DNA from: Candidatus Fermentibacteraceae bacterium
GTDB lineage: Bacteria > Fermentibacterota > Fermentibacteria > Fermentibacterales > JCC-6
NCBI GenBank assembly: GCA_021162285.1
Contig: JAGGYZ010000205.1
Span: forward strand, 1-13,280
DNA length: 13,280 bases
Direction of reading: 5' to 3'
The notes beneath the pieces are model-generated. The model was given only the letters and a program-made list of their open reading frames with translations, had not been told where the DNA came from and searched no databases. Position numbers and translations under genes: made by a program. Numbering within the stretch: the stretch's first letter is position 1; the number at the start of each line of letters is the position of its first letter. This document shows, piece by piece, positions 6,309 through 13,253 of this stretch.

Positions 6309-7411
6309 TTCAGTTCTCTCATCTTGTCAGCGGTGTTTTGAAGTGTTTCCAGCTGATGACCGAGTGTAACGGAAAATCGCAGACGGGCAGAACCCTCAGG
6401 TACAGTTGGTGGTCGGATTGCAACAGCAAGAATGCCTCTGTTTTCCAGAGAATGTGAAAGAGAAACAGTTGCTGAAGTATCACGCACAATTACTGGAACA
6501 ATCTGTGAAGCAGAGTTCCCGGTGCTAAAACCTGCCTGTTTCAAACTCTCCCTGAAAAAAGCGGCATGTCTAACAAGTTCTGAACCAGATTCCTTCCGGG
6601 ACTCTATCACCTGCAGTGCGCCGAGAGCAGCGCCGGCAGAGGCTGGCGGCAGACCTGTGCTGTAAACGAAGCTTCTCGATTTGTTTACCAGAAAATCCCT
6701 TGTTTTGCTGGAGCATGAAGCAAATCCGCCGTAGCTTCCCAGAGCCTTGCTCAGGGTTCCGGTTACAATGTCAGGAAGAACACCCTTCTCTCTGCAGATT
6801 CCACCACCATGTCCGAAAACACCTGTTGCATGAGCTTCGTCTACAACCAGTATGCAGCCTTCCCTGCGGGACAGTTCAAAGATCTCTCTCACCGGGGCAA
6901 TGTCTCCATCCATGCTGAACACAGATTCTGTAACAATAATCTTTCTGCCTGTTCCTGTGCGCTTTTTCAGGAGATCGGAAAGATGCTGTACATCGCAGTG
7001 TCTGTATCTGTGAACTCTGCTGCGGGATGTGATGGCTCCGTCTACAATGCTGGCATGGTTGAGCCTGTCTGAGAAAATTGTATCGTTTCTTCCTGCCAGT
7101 GCTGTGAGTACACCTGTGTTTGCAAGGAATCCGCTTCCGTATACCAGTGCGGCTTCCATACCGGTAAGCAGAGCCAGTCTGCTTTCCAGTTCTTCGTGGA
7201 GTGGAAGATTCCCTGCCATGAGTCTTGACCCTCCCGAGCCTGTTCCAAACAATTTAACAGCCTCCACAGACCGGTTTACAACAACAGGATGGGTTGACAG
7301 ACCCAGGTAGTCATTTGTTGAGAAGTTTATCAGTTTTCCGGAATGGATTCTCAGCGCTCTTTTAAGACCGCGGCTTTCAAGTTCTGAAAGGGTTTTGTTC
7401 ACAAAATTCAC
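6299..7411 (-). CDS. bioF: 8-Amino-7-oxononanoate synthase
   Basis: PLP-dependent alpha-oxoamine synthase that condenses pimeloyl-ACP (or -CoA) with L-alanine to give KAPA and CO2. 370 residues, a normal length. Motifs: NDYLGL (33-38), GTGSGGSRLMAG (56-67), HEELE (72-76), NHAS with His119, TESVFSMDGD (161-170), Asp191 in VDEAHATGVFG, and the PLP lysine Lys222 in GTLSKALGSYGG. The start is a GTG at 7411 that overlaps the bioB stop in a GTGA, the compact arrangement typical of coupled genes; another in-frame GTG three codons later is a less likely start. All catalytic residues are intact. Confidence 0.95.
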   Translation of the reverse strand: MNFVNKTLSELESRGLKRALRIHSGKLINFSTNDYLGLSTHPVVVNRSVEAVKLFGTGSGGSRLMAGNLPLHEELESRLALLTGMEAALVYGSGFLANTGVLTALAGRNDTIFSDRLNHASIVDGAITSRSRVHRYRHCDVQHLSDLLKKRTGTGRKIIVTESVFSMDGDIAPVREIFELSRREGCILVVDEAHATGVFGHGGGICREKGVLPDIVTGTLSKALGSYGGFASCSSKTRDFLVNKSRSFVYSTGLPPASAGAALGALQVIESRKESGSELVRHAAFFRESLKQAGFSTGNSASQIVPVIVRDTSATVSLSHSLENRGILAVAIRPPTVPEGSARLRFSVTLGHQLETLQNTADKMRELKWN

Positions 7412-8295
7412 AGTGTTAATCCTGCTCTGAGTATCAGGTCAAGGTCTGAGGCTGGAAGGCTTCCTCCGGTGGTGAGCAGCGTTCCAGTCATAAGTCCTGT
7501 AGCTCCAAAGGAAAACATCTTTTCCACCGACTTACCCAGTTGTGAGCGGCCTGCACAGATCCTCAACTCCGCCTTCGGGTTTACCATTCTGAACATTCCG
7601 ATAATTCGAAGAAGTTTTTCTTCCGGGAGGTGTTCCGCAACTGCAGTTGCCCCATCGACAGGAATGTAGAAGTTGAGGGCGATGGAATCAACTTCCAGTT
7701 CCTTCAGCGAGAAAGCCAGGTCCAGCCTGTCTTCATCTGATTCACCCATGCCGACTATTCCACCTGAACACACAGACATGCCTGCAAGTTTTGCCCTGCG
7801 CAGTGTTATTACCCTTTCATCAAAGCTGTGTGTTGTACACACCGAAGGGAAAAACGCCTGTGAAGTTTCCAGATTGTGATGGTACCTGGTTACACCAGCA
7901 TTCTTCAGTTTCTGCAACTCACTGAACCCCAGTATTCCCAGGGATGCACACAGCAAGCCGTTGGCCCTGCTCAGTGCCGCTGCTTCACATATCTGTTCAA
8001 GTTCCTCTCCACGCAGCCCCCTGCCGCTTGTAACCATTGAAAACCTGTGTACGCCTGCTATTGAGTTTGTACGGTGGGCTTCAACGATCTCTTCAACAGG
8101 CAGCATGGGAGTTCCCTCAGTTCGCGACTGGGCACAGAATGTACAGTCTTCAGGGCAGGCACCGTTTTTTGCGTTGACTATGGCACAGAGTTCCGCAGCG
8201 TTTCCAAATGCTGAAATTCTTGTGTCAGTGCACATTTTCTCAATTCGGTCCATGGACAGAACTGTAAGAATGCCCGCTGCCTCTTCTCTATTCAT
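7408..8295 (-). CDS. bioB: Biotin synthase, probably the anaerobe-type (type II) form
   Basis: Radical SAM enzyme that inserts sulfur into dethiobiotin. 295 residues, shorter than E. coli (346). The radical SAM cluster cysteines are 47, 51 and 54 (CPEDCTFC). HHNLET (139-144) and SGGIVGMGE (177-185) are canonical BioB sequences. Of the four E. coli ligands of the auxiliary cluster, Cys128 matches Cys116, Cys188 matches Cys176 and Arg260 matches Arg250, but Cys97 is Ser86 (RFSMVTS versus RFCMGAA). A new cysteine, Cys247, appears in RICAGR where E. coli has RLSAGR. This is consistent with the type II BioB described from obligate anaerobes, which carries a 4Fe-5S auxiliary cluster in place of 2Fe-2S; assigning it is an inference from these positions. 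The ATG overlaps the birA stop by 8 bases. Confidence 0.95.
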   Translation of the reverse strand: MNREEAAGILTVLSMDRIEKMCTDTRISAFGNAAELCAIVNAKNGACPEDCTFCAQSRTEGTPMLPVEEIVEAHRTNSIAGVHRFSMVTSGRGLRGEELEQICEAAALSRANGLLCASLGILGFSELQKLKNAGVTRYHHNLETSQAFFPSVCTTHSFDERVITLRRAKLAGMSVCSGGIVGMGESDEDRLDLAFSLKELEVDSIALNFYIPVDGATAVAEHLPEEKLLRIIGMFRMVNPKAELRICAGRSQLGKSVEKMFSFGATGLMTGTLLTTGGSLPASDLDLILRAGLTL

Positions 8296-9058
8296 TGTTC
8301 CGCCATTTCAGGTAGTGCTTTTCAAACTCTTCAAGAACTGCAACCGTAAGTTCAGCTCTTGACGGCATTTCCCCTGTGATCAGGAACAACGATGTTGACT
8401 GGGAATCAACTTTGCTGTGTGAAACATTCAACCCGATACCAACGGCCATGTGGTGCACGATATCAATTTCTCCGCACACTTCACAAAGAACGCCACCCAG
8501 TTTTTTCTCATGGAAAAACAGACCGCGGTCGCTTTGGGAGAAGCGGATGTCCGGGAAGAACCTGCCTGCCGCCAGGCCCAGAGCATTTAACGCAAGACCT
8601 GCAACCTCTTCTGCGCGGACAAGAGAAACATCGGGGCGAACGACTATGGACAGGTAGAGGTTCTTCCCTGAGGGGCTTGCCCACACTCCGCCTCTTCGTG
8701 CCCTGCCTGCAGTTTGTCTGTCTGCTGTAATTACTGCGCCGCAGGCTGCTCCACCGGACCCCAGTTCCATTGCTCTGTCGTTGGTGGAAGCTATAACAGG
8801 ATGGTATTCAATGGATCGGCCAAACACAGAAGTGTTAAGCAGAGACAACATCACTTCAGCAGATGGAATATCCGGGATTGAAACAAGCTGATACCCTTTG
8901 TTGGTTGATGCAGATATATCAAATCCTGCATTCCTAAGGGTTTTTATGCTCTTCCACACCGAGGCTCTGCTTACACCAAGTTCTTCAGCTATTTTTTCAC
9001 CTGAAACAAAGCCTTCAGAACTTTTTAGAATACGAACAACAGCCGAAGTTGATGACAT
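8288..9058 (-). CDS. birA: Biotin operon repressor / biotin-protein ligase, C-terminally short
   Basis: Bifunctional group II BirA: attaches biotin to the carboxylase carrier protein via biotinyl-AMP, and with biotinyl-AMP bound represses the operon. 256 residues. A winged helix occupies about 1-60 (helix-turn-helix near 20-45, GVSRASVWKSIKTL; wing NKGYQLV). The ligase core has ASTNDRA (90-96), GRARRGGVW (118-126), KKLGGVLCE (185-193; Lys186 matches E. coli Lys183) and GIGLNV (207-212). Two oddities: the KWPND motif is degenerate (RFSQSD, 172-177), and the protein ends at about the last helix of the core, so the roughly 50-residue C-terminal SH3-like domain is absent. The ATG at 9058 is preceded by a G6 Shine-Dalgarno (9068-9063). 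First gene of the operon, directly behind a putative BirA operator, so it likely represses itself. Whether ligation is still efficient is uncertain. Confidence 0.9.
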   Translation of the reverse strand: MSSTSAVVRILKSSEGFVSGEKIAEELGVSRASVWKSIKTLRNAGFDISASTNKGYQLVSIPDIPSAEVMLSLLNTSVFGRSIEYHPVIASTNDRAMELGSGGAACGAVITADRQTAGRARRGGVWASPSGKNLYLSIVVRPDVSLVRAEEVAGLALNALGLAAGRFFPDIRFSQSDRGLFFHEKKLGGVLCEVCGEIDIVHHMAVGIGLNVSHSKVDSQSTSLFLITGEMPSRAELTVAVLEEFEKHYLKWRNNE

Positions 9059-9092
9059 TATTCCCCCCTGGTTATCTGCTCGGAAGACGAGG

Positions 9093-9120
9093 AAAATAGT
9101 ATCATTTTAAATAATGTCAA
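9093..9120 (-). promoter_or_regulatory. Sigma-70-type promoter of the birA-bioBFHCDA operon
   Basis: On the minus strand a perfect -35 TTGACA (9120-9115) is followed after 16 bases by TATTTT (9098-9093), a 4/6 match to TATAAT, in very AT-rich DNA. TACTAT at 9101-9096 overlaps it but at too short a spacing. Transcription would start some 30 bases upstream of the birA ATG. Confidence 0.6.
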
Positions 9121-9145
9121 CCACTTTGGCAAACAGGTTTACAAT
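9113..9145 (-). promoter_or_regulatory. Putative BirA operator overlapping the -35 box
   Basis: On the minus strand, ATTGTAAACC (9145-9136) and GGTTGACATT (9122-9113) form an inverted repeat (8 of 10 positions) with a 13-base spacer. The left half contains TTGTAAACC, identical to the known BirA half-site; the right half GGTTGACAT matches 7 of 9. The right half contains the TTGACA -35 box, so bound BirA would block RNA polymerase. Known operators have spacers of about 14-16, so the spacing is slightly short. Position just upstream of a birA-led biotin operon makes the call strong. Confidence 0.75.
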
Positions 9146-9211
9146 CTGCAGCACATTTACTAATCCGGGTTTCTCAATGGTAATTGCAGGATTCCGGCTA
9201 AAACAGAATCA

Positions 9212-9228
9212 AACCCGGGATACGGGTT
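9212..9228 (-). terminator. Possible weak intrinsic terminator after the pilin gene
   Basis: Perfect 6-bp inverted repeat AACCCG / CGGGTT with a 5-base loop, followed on the minus strand by TGATTCTGTTTT, a broken T tract. It lies between the pilin stop and the biotin promoter, where a terminator is expected. A second GC-rich segment (AATCCGGGTTT, 9162-9172) can pair with 9211-9221 instead, giving an alternative stem. Confidence 0.4.
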
Positions 9229-9287
9229 GACTGTGCAAAGGTCGTAATTCTCAGTTATTTACAAGGAACTAGCTTCAGGGTTTTCTT

Positions 9288-9297
9288 TTGAATCAAT
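9288..9297. repeat. 10-base direct repeat TTGAATCAAT, copy 1
   Basis: Identical to the copy at 9324-9333, start to start 36 bases; the inner nine bases TTGA-A-TCAA are palindromic. Function unknown; could be chance in AT-rich DNA. Confidence 0.4.
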
Positions 9298-9323
9298 TTT
9301 CATATTCTTTAGAACACAGATAG

Positions 9324-9333
9324 TTGAATCAAT
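9324..9333. repeat. 10-base direct repeat TTGAATCAAT, copy 2
   Basis: Second copy, touching the last base of the pilin stop codon. See the first copy at 9288. Confidence 0.4.
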
Positions 9334-9731
9334 CACTGCACATAAACGCCACGTTTATACATCCCATGATTTCTTTTACAAGCGCCGTTCCAGCCCCTGA
9401 CCCAGAAATACTGGTAATTTCTCCCACTGATTCGAAAACGATATGCAGCCATTGTTGAAGGACAGCGCATTTCAGTTTGCACATAGTCCGAAAAATAAGT
9501 CAGTTCCCGCCACTTGTGCCCCTGATAAGCTCCTGGGAATTCTCCATTTTCTGCTCTATACAGCTCCAATGCCTCTGCAATGTTCCGGAGGTTTGACCGG
9601 CAGGCAGCATACTTTGCGCTCTCTGCCACGCCTGCAAACTTAGGGATGGCGATTGATGCGAGAATACCTATGATGACGATGACAACCATCAGTTCGATTA
9701 AAGTGAAACCTGCTGCAGCAGCGTGTTTCAT
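9333..9731 (-). CDS. Type IV pilin / type II secretion pseudopilin-like protein
   Basis: An inner-membrane prepilin expected to be cut and methylated by a PilD-type peptidase and built into a pilus or pseudopilus. 132 residues. The class III signal is textbook: an 8-residue leader MKHAAAAG, then FTLIELMVVIVIIGILASIAIP with Glu at mature position 5 (residue 13). After the helix, NLRNIAEALELYRAENGEFP (47-66) follows the GspG/PilE pattern of a helix ending in NGxxP. Cysteines at 44, 90 and 118 may allow one disulfide. The C-terminal 15 residues are strongly basic and aromatic (CKRNHGMYKRGVYVQ), which is unusual. The ATG overlaps the stop of the preceding membrane protein in ATGA with a GGGGGAG ribosome site. 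With the PilB-like ATPase upstream this suggests one machine; whether it is a major pilin, minor pilin or pseudopilin cannot be decided. Confidence 0.9.
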   Translation of the reverse strand: MKHAAAAGFTLIELMVVIVIIGILASIAIPKFAGVAESAKYAACRSNLRNIAEALELYRAENGEFPGAYQGHKWRELTYFSDYVQTEMRCPSTMAAYRFRISGRNYQYFWVRGWNGACKRNHGMYKRGVYVQ

Positions 9732-10135
9732 AACTCCCCCGATCTGAACGCATTTAAATCCATGTCGGAAGAATAGAAAAGACCGGACTCTGTTTCAAGA
9801 GACCAGAATGATCCCTCTTCTTTTTCGTACGTAAAACCTGCTGGAAGTGAAATATCAGCCTGTTCAGGAAGCGAATCACTGTTCTCCATGTACTGCTGTA
9901 TTCTCGTGGCAGCAGAATACATGGAATCACGCTGTGCCGCTTCTTCAGGGGGAGGAGATTTGATAAATTCACTACTTTCCGGGTTTACGAAAAGAAGACT
10001 GATGATAAGAGCGATTCCCAGGATACCGGCAATGTAAACCCATGGGACTTTTGCTTTTTTCTTGTGTGTTTTTTCTTCCTGGTTTTTGTAGACAATACCC
10101 TTGTCCAGCTCGACAGGTTCTTCGTTGATCTCCAT
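9728..10135 (-). CDS. Single-pass inner-membrane protein next to the pilin gene
   Basis: I do not recognise a family. From the ATG at 10135 (GGGAGG six bases upstream) it has 135 residues: a charged cytoplasmic segment with a Lys-rich stop (THKKKAK, about 23-29), one hydrophobic span at about 31-50 (PWVYIAGILGIALIISLLFV), then about 85 acidic residues predicted outside the membrane, starting with a proline patch (SPPPEE). The periplasmic part contains AATRIQQYMEN, reminiscent of the helix in pilin-like and GspG-like proteins, and a GFTYEKEEGSFWSLETES beta-like stretch. A longer frame to 10183 lacks a ribosome site. The layout (bitopic, small, coupled by 4 bases to a pilin) would fit a pilus or secretion assembly partner in the style of PilN/PilO/GspC, but there is no sequence proof of that. 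Confidence 0.8.
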   Translation of the reverse strand: MEINEEPVELDKGIVYKNQEEKTHKKKAKVPWVYIAGILGIALIISLLFVNPESSEFIKSPPPEEAAQRDSMYSAATRIQQYMENSDSLPEQADISLPAGFTYEKEEGSFWSLETESGLFYSSDMDLNAFRSGEL

Positions 10136-10141
10136 AAAACG

Positions 10142-10147
10142 CCTCCC
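10142..10147 (-). promoter_or_regulatory. Ribosome binding site of the membrane protein gene
   Basis: GGGAGG on the minus strand six bases before the ATG at 10135; it decides this start over the in-frame ATG at 10183. Confidence 0.6.
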
Positions 10148-10245
10148 TTGCACTATACTGGAGCAGATCCTGCTACATAACACACGAACACGCTGATATA
10201 AAAGTTATAGGCACAGCTGGAAAGACAATTGGAAAACCATTGCAG

Positions 10246-10256
10246 TTGCCTGGCAA
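10246..10256. promoter_or_regulatory. TTGCC-T-GGCAA palindrome upstream of the membrane protein/pilin pair
   Basis: An 11-base near-perfect palindrome flanked by CCAT (10238-10241) and ATGG (10257-10260), lying in the gap between the ATPase gene and the membrane protein/pilin genes. Too tight a loop for an RNA hairpin, so if real it is more likely a DNA-binding site. No regulator is known for it; it may be chance. Confidence 0.25.
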
Positions 10257-10268
10257 ATGGGTTCTGCA

Positions 10269-10292
10269 GGGATAGTTGATTTTTGCTATCCC
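10269..10292 (-). repeat. Inverted repeat embracing the stop codon of the ATPase gene
   Basis: On the minus strand GGGATAG (10292-10286) and CTATCCC (10275-10269) form a perfect 7-bp stem with a 10-base A-rich loop. The TAG stop codon (10288-10286) is the last three bases of the 5' arm. No T tract follows, so it is not a standard terminator; it may mark the 3' end or separate expression of the ATPase and pilin genes. Confidence 0.5.
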
Positions 10293-12832
10293 AATGCACG
10301 GCTTACCCTTGTTAGAAACATTTTCCTTCTTATCGGTTTTCTAATGTAGTCCACGGCCCCCAGCTCGTAACCTTTTTCTTCCTTGTCCATGCTGTCGTTA
10401 CCAGTCAGAAATATCAGGGGGGTATCCAGATTTTTGCTCTGCAACGCATGAAGCATAGTAAATCCGTCCAGCCCGGGCATTTCAATGTCTGACAGTATCA
10501 GGTCGTAGTTGTTTGTCTGCAGAGTAATGATGGCCTCAACTCCATCGGAAACCTGTTCAATTTCGTACCCTGCGGTTTCCAGAAGGATTGTTGCCAGCTT
10601 TCTGAAATCCTCGTCATCATCAACAAGAAGGATTTTTTTCTTCCTGTCGGCTTTTACTTCTTTCTCCGTGAGTTCAAAATCCTGACGACCGCTTAGCCTG
10701 AGTTCTTCCAGCAATACATTCCTGTTAACATCGTCAAGAGAAAGCAAGCCCTGTTTTACCTTCATGATAGCATGATCAGAAAGAAGAAAAACGTTTGCCT
10801 TCTCGTGAAGATCAATACGCATTGCAGGTACGGACTCAGCAGATTTAATTATTTCGGTTACCCTGGGGTTGAACCTCATCAGTTCATAAACACCCTGCCT
10901 TCCCGCATAACCGGTGAAATTACACTTGGGGCAGCCCTCTGGATGAGGCAGTTCTGTGGGTATGTCTTCTTCGTTTAAAAACGGAAGAAGAATTTTTCTT
11001 TCCTCCTGCGTAATGGGTTTCATTCTCCTGCAGCTCTGACACAAACTCTTAAGCAGCCTTTGTGCCAGCAGACAAAGCAGATTGTCGGCAGAATCTTCCC
11101 GGGAAATTCCAAGTCTCGCAAGTCTGAAAAGGGCTGTGGTGGTGTTTGAACTGTGAAGAGTTGCCATGGTCAGGTGGCCGGTACTGGCAAGATCAAGACA
11201 TGTTTTTGCACTGAAAGAGTCGCGGACCTCACCGAGATAAATTATGTCCGGATCCTGCCTCACGGCAGATTTAAGAAGTGCTTCGAAAGTAACACCGGCT
11301 CTTTCATTTACCTGCTGCTGGTTTGCATAAGCAATTCTGTACTCTACCGGATCTTCAATGGTTATCAGGCTTCTTGATTTAATGTCGAGGTGTGAGATCA
11401 TGCTGTAAAGTGTGGTGGACTTTCCGCTTCCGGTTGGACCAACTACAATGATTGCCCCACTGCTCTGACTGGAAACTTCATACAGATCTCTTGACTGCTG
11501 TTCGGTCATTCCAAGTTCGGTTAATTCTCTTGGTTTCGCATACATATCCAGCATTCTCACAACGAGACTTTCGCCCTGTGGGGTAGAGGTTGTAGCGAAC
11601 CGCATTTTGAAGGGTTTTCCAGCTATGCTGGCTTCTGCCTGACCATCCTGCGGCTTGCGGCGTTCGGCAATATCCATACCGCCGAGAACCTTAAATCTGC
11701 TGATGAGCACAGCCCCGGTTTTTTTCTTAAGGGTGAACATATCCTTCATATCACCATCCACGCGGAATCTTACAACGACTTTCTTCGGTTTCGGCTCTAT
11801 GTGGATGTCACTTGCCCCCTCAGTTACTGCTGAAAACAATATGCTGTCGGATATGTATTTGATAGGATATTTTCTTATGTCTTCTTCCGATGGTTTTTCC
11901 GTAATTTCAATAGAACCGGAAAAGTCCTCAACATCATCTTTTTCAGGCTCTACCTGGTTTTCCTCACTGCCTGTATCAATACTAGCAAGAGCTGATTTAC
12001 CGCCCTGATTATCCTCTTTGCGCAGTAATGCATCGATACAGTCTGGACAGGTGATTCCAAGAACAGGCACTTTCCCAGTAAGAGATTCAAGCATGTCGAT
12101 AAGTTGAGCTTCATATGGGTTTGACAGAACAAATCTGATTTCCCCTTTTTCCCTCAGCGCGAGAACTCTGTGCGATTTTGAAAACGCGGCTGGAAGCATA
12201 TCTCCTTCAACTGCTTCAGGATCAATGTATGGATAATTAGGTATACGAAGAAAATTTGAAAGAAGTTTGGCAGTTTCAGTAGAATCCAGACCCATGTTAG
12301 AAGCAATGTCATATAATTCGTTGGGATTTGAAAAAGTATAAGCAGCGGTGTCATCTTTTGACAAAGTTGAATTGCTCCTTAGAAAATCAATGAAACCCTT
12401 GTAATCCTGAGCTCTTGCAGAAGTTACCGGGCTATCCAGTCTTTCCCAGAGGTTCGATCTGTTCAAAACTTTCTCAACTACTGCCAGAAGAGTTTTACTA
12501 TTTATTTCCAGCTTGGATATAAAATCAGCGATACCTGCGTTAAGAGCATTTCTTCTGGTTTCATCATCCGATCGGCTGGTTATCATAATTACAGGAATTC
12601 TGGAGAGAACACGATCTGACTGGAGACTTCCACAGAACTCAAGGCCATTGATCCCGGGCATGAGCAGGTCAAGAAGGATTACATTAATATCGACTGTCTG
12701 CAGAATCTTCATTGCGGTTGCAGCACTTTCCGCAACCTCTGTGTGGTAGCCGGCCCTTTTCAGGATATGAGAAAACAGTTTTCTTGTGTCTTCATCGTCA
12801 TCAATTATCAGAACATTTTTAATCGTCTTCAT
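10286..12832 (-). CDS. Dual-receiver PilB/GspE-type assembly ATPase (REC-ATPase-REC)
   Basis: A hexameric-type secretion/pilus extension ATPase fused to a response-regulator receiver domain at each end; 848 residues. REC1 (about 4-123): acid pocket Asp11-13, phospho-acceptor Asp55 (LLDLLMPG), Thr85, Lys107. Then a GspE/MshE-type N-terminal domain (about 168-270), an acidic linker (270-315), and the ATPase: Walker A GPTGSGKST (465-473), Asp box TIEDPVEY (491-498), Walker B with Glu535 (IIYLGEVRD), His box ATLHSSNT (557-564), and four zinc-type cysteines 598, 601, 634 and 637. REC2 (about 731-848): Asp738-740, Asp782 (LILSDIEMPG), Thr810, Lys832 before Pro. All catalytic residues are present, so both ATPase and receivers look active. 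It overlaps the upstream Hpt gene by 14 bases. Ordinary PilB and GspE proteins have about 500-570 residues and no receivers. Likely role: phosphorylation-controlled pilus or pseudopilus extension. The c-di-GMP motif of MshE is not evident. Confidence 0.92.
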   Translation of the reverse strand: MKTIKNVLIIDDDEDTRKLFSHILKRAGYHTEVAESAATAMKILQTVDINVILLDLLMPGINGLEFCGSLQSDRVLSRIPVIMITSRSDDETRRNALNAGIADFISKLEINSKTLLAVVEKVLNRSNLWERLDSPVTSARAQDYKGFIDFLRSNSTLSKDDTAAYTFSNPNELYDIASNMGLDSTETAKLLSNFLRIPNYPYIDPEAVEGDMLPAAFSKSHRVLALREKGEIRFVLSNPYEAQLIDMLESLTGKVPVLGITCPDCIDALLRKEDNQGGKSALASIDTGSEENQVEPEKDDVEDFSGSIEITEKPSEEDIRKYPIKYISDSILFSAVTEGASDIHIEPKPKKVVVRFRVDGDMKDMFTLKKKTGAVLISRFKVLGGMDIAERRKPQDGQAEASIAGKPFKMRFATTSTPQGESLVVRMLDMYAKPRELTELGMTEQQSRDLYEVSSQSSGAIIVVGPTGSGKSTTLYSMISHLDIKSRSLITIEDPVEYRIAYANQQQVNERAGVTFEALLKSAVRQDPDIIYLGEVRDSFSAKTCLDLASTGHLTMATLHSSNTTTALFRLARLGISREDSADNLLCLLAQRLLKSLCQSCRRMKPITQEERKILLPFLNEEDIPTELPHPEGCPKCNFTGYAGRQGVYELMRFNPRVTEIIKSAESVPAMRIDLHEKANVFLLSDHAIMKVKQGLLSLDDVNRNVLLEELRLSGRQDFELTEKEVKADRKKKILLVDDDEDFRKLATILLETAGYEIEQVSDGVEAIITLQTNNYDLILSDIEMPGLDGFTMLHALQSKNLDTPLIFLTGNDSMDKEEKGYELGAVDYIRKPIRRKMFLTRVSRALG

Positions 12833-13253
12833 CTATGTATTCTATGCGTACAGTATCAAGGTATTTTTCGAGTTCATCTATTCCGGAAAGAATTTTGTTA
12901 CCATCCAGTGATTTGGCTGCAATCTCCATGGAAGCACCCAGCTCCGATATTTTTTGAAAACCATACCCGCCACCGGAGCCTTTCATGCTGTGTGCAAGTC
13001 TTTGAGCTTCTTCAAATTCACCAGTCTGAACAAGCTGTCTTATTTTGATGATATCTGCACGCCGGTTTTTTGTGTAACCGGAAATCAGCGATTCAAGATA
13101 CTCCGGAACCAGAGCAACAGGTCTGTTTCTTTCATCAGGTACAGTTTGTTCTGTCTGATCAGTTTCGGAATCCTCGTGTTTCGCGTTATTATTCTCGTAG
13201 ACAGGGTTTGGAAAGTCATTTACAGAGTCGATACCGTCGTTACATCTACTCAC
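12819..13253 (-). CDS. Histidine phosphotransfer (Hpt) domain protein
   Basis: A cytoplasmic phosphorelay intermediate of 144 residues. The first 45 residues are polar, acidic and probably disordered; the rest is a four-helix Hpt domain with the signature AHSMKGSGGGYG (87-98), in which His88 is the phospho-acceptor and Lys91 and the glycines are the conserved neighbours. The start is a GTG at 13253, which makes a GTGA overlap with the end of the gene upstream; there is no in-frame ATG before residue 90. The frame is also open to the window edge, so an upstream fusion cannot be fully excluded, but the GTGA overlap argues for a separate gene. The 3' end overlaps the dual-receiver ATPase, so the Hpt protein probably passes phosphate to one or both of its receivers (or takes it away). 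Confidence 0.85.
   Translation of the reverse strand: MSRCNDGIDSVNDFPNPVYENNNAKHEDSETDQTEQTVPDERNRPVALVPEYLESLISGYTKNRRADIIKIRQLVQTGEFEEAQRLAHSMKGSGGGYGFQKISELGASMEIAAKSLDGNKILSGIDELEKYLDTVRIEYIDEDD

Noticed and set aside
9288..9333. TTGAATCAAT repeats as FNR/CRP-type sites
   Set aside because: FNR sites need TTGAT-N4-ATCAA; here the two arms are separated by a single base, and the copies sit at the end of a gene rather than at a promoter.
10184..10285. A sigma-54 or sigma-70 promoter for the membrane protein/pilin genes
   Set aside because: No GG-N10-GC element was found, and the TATAAC near 10208 has no -35 at proper spacing; the pair may be read through from the ATPase gene.
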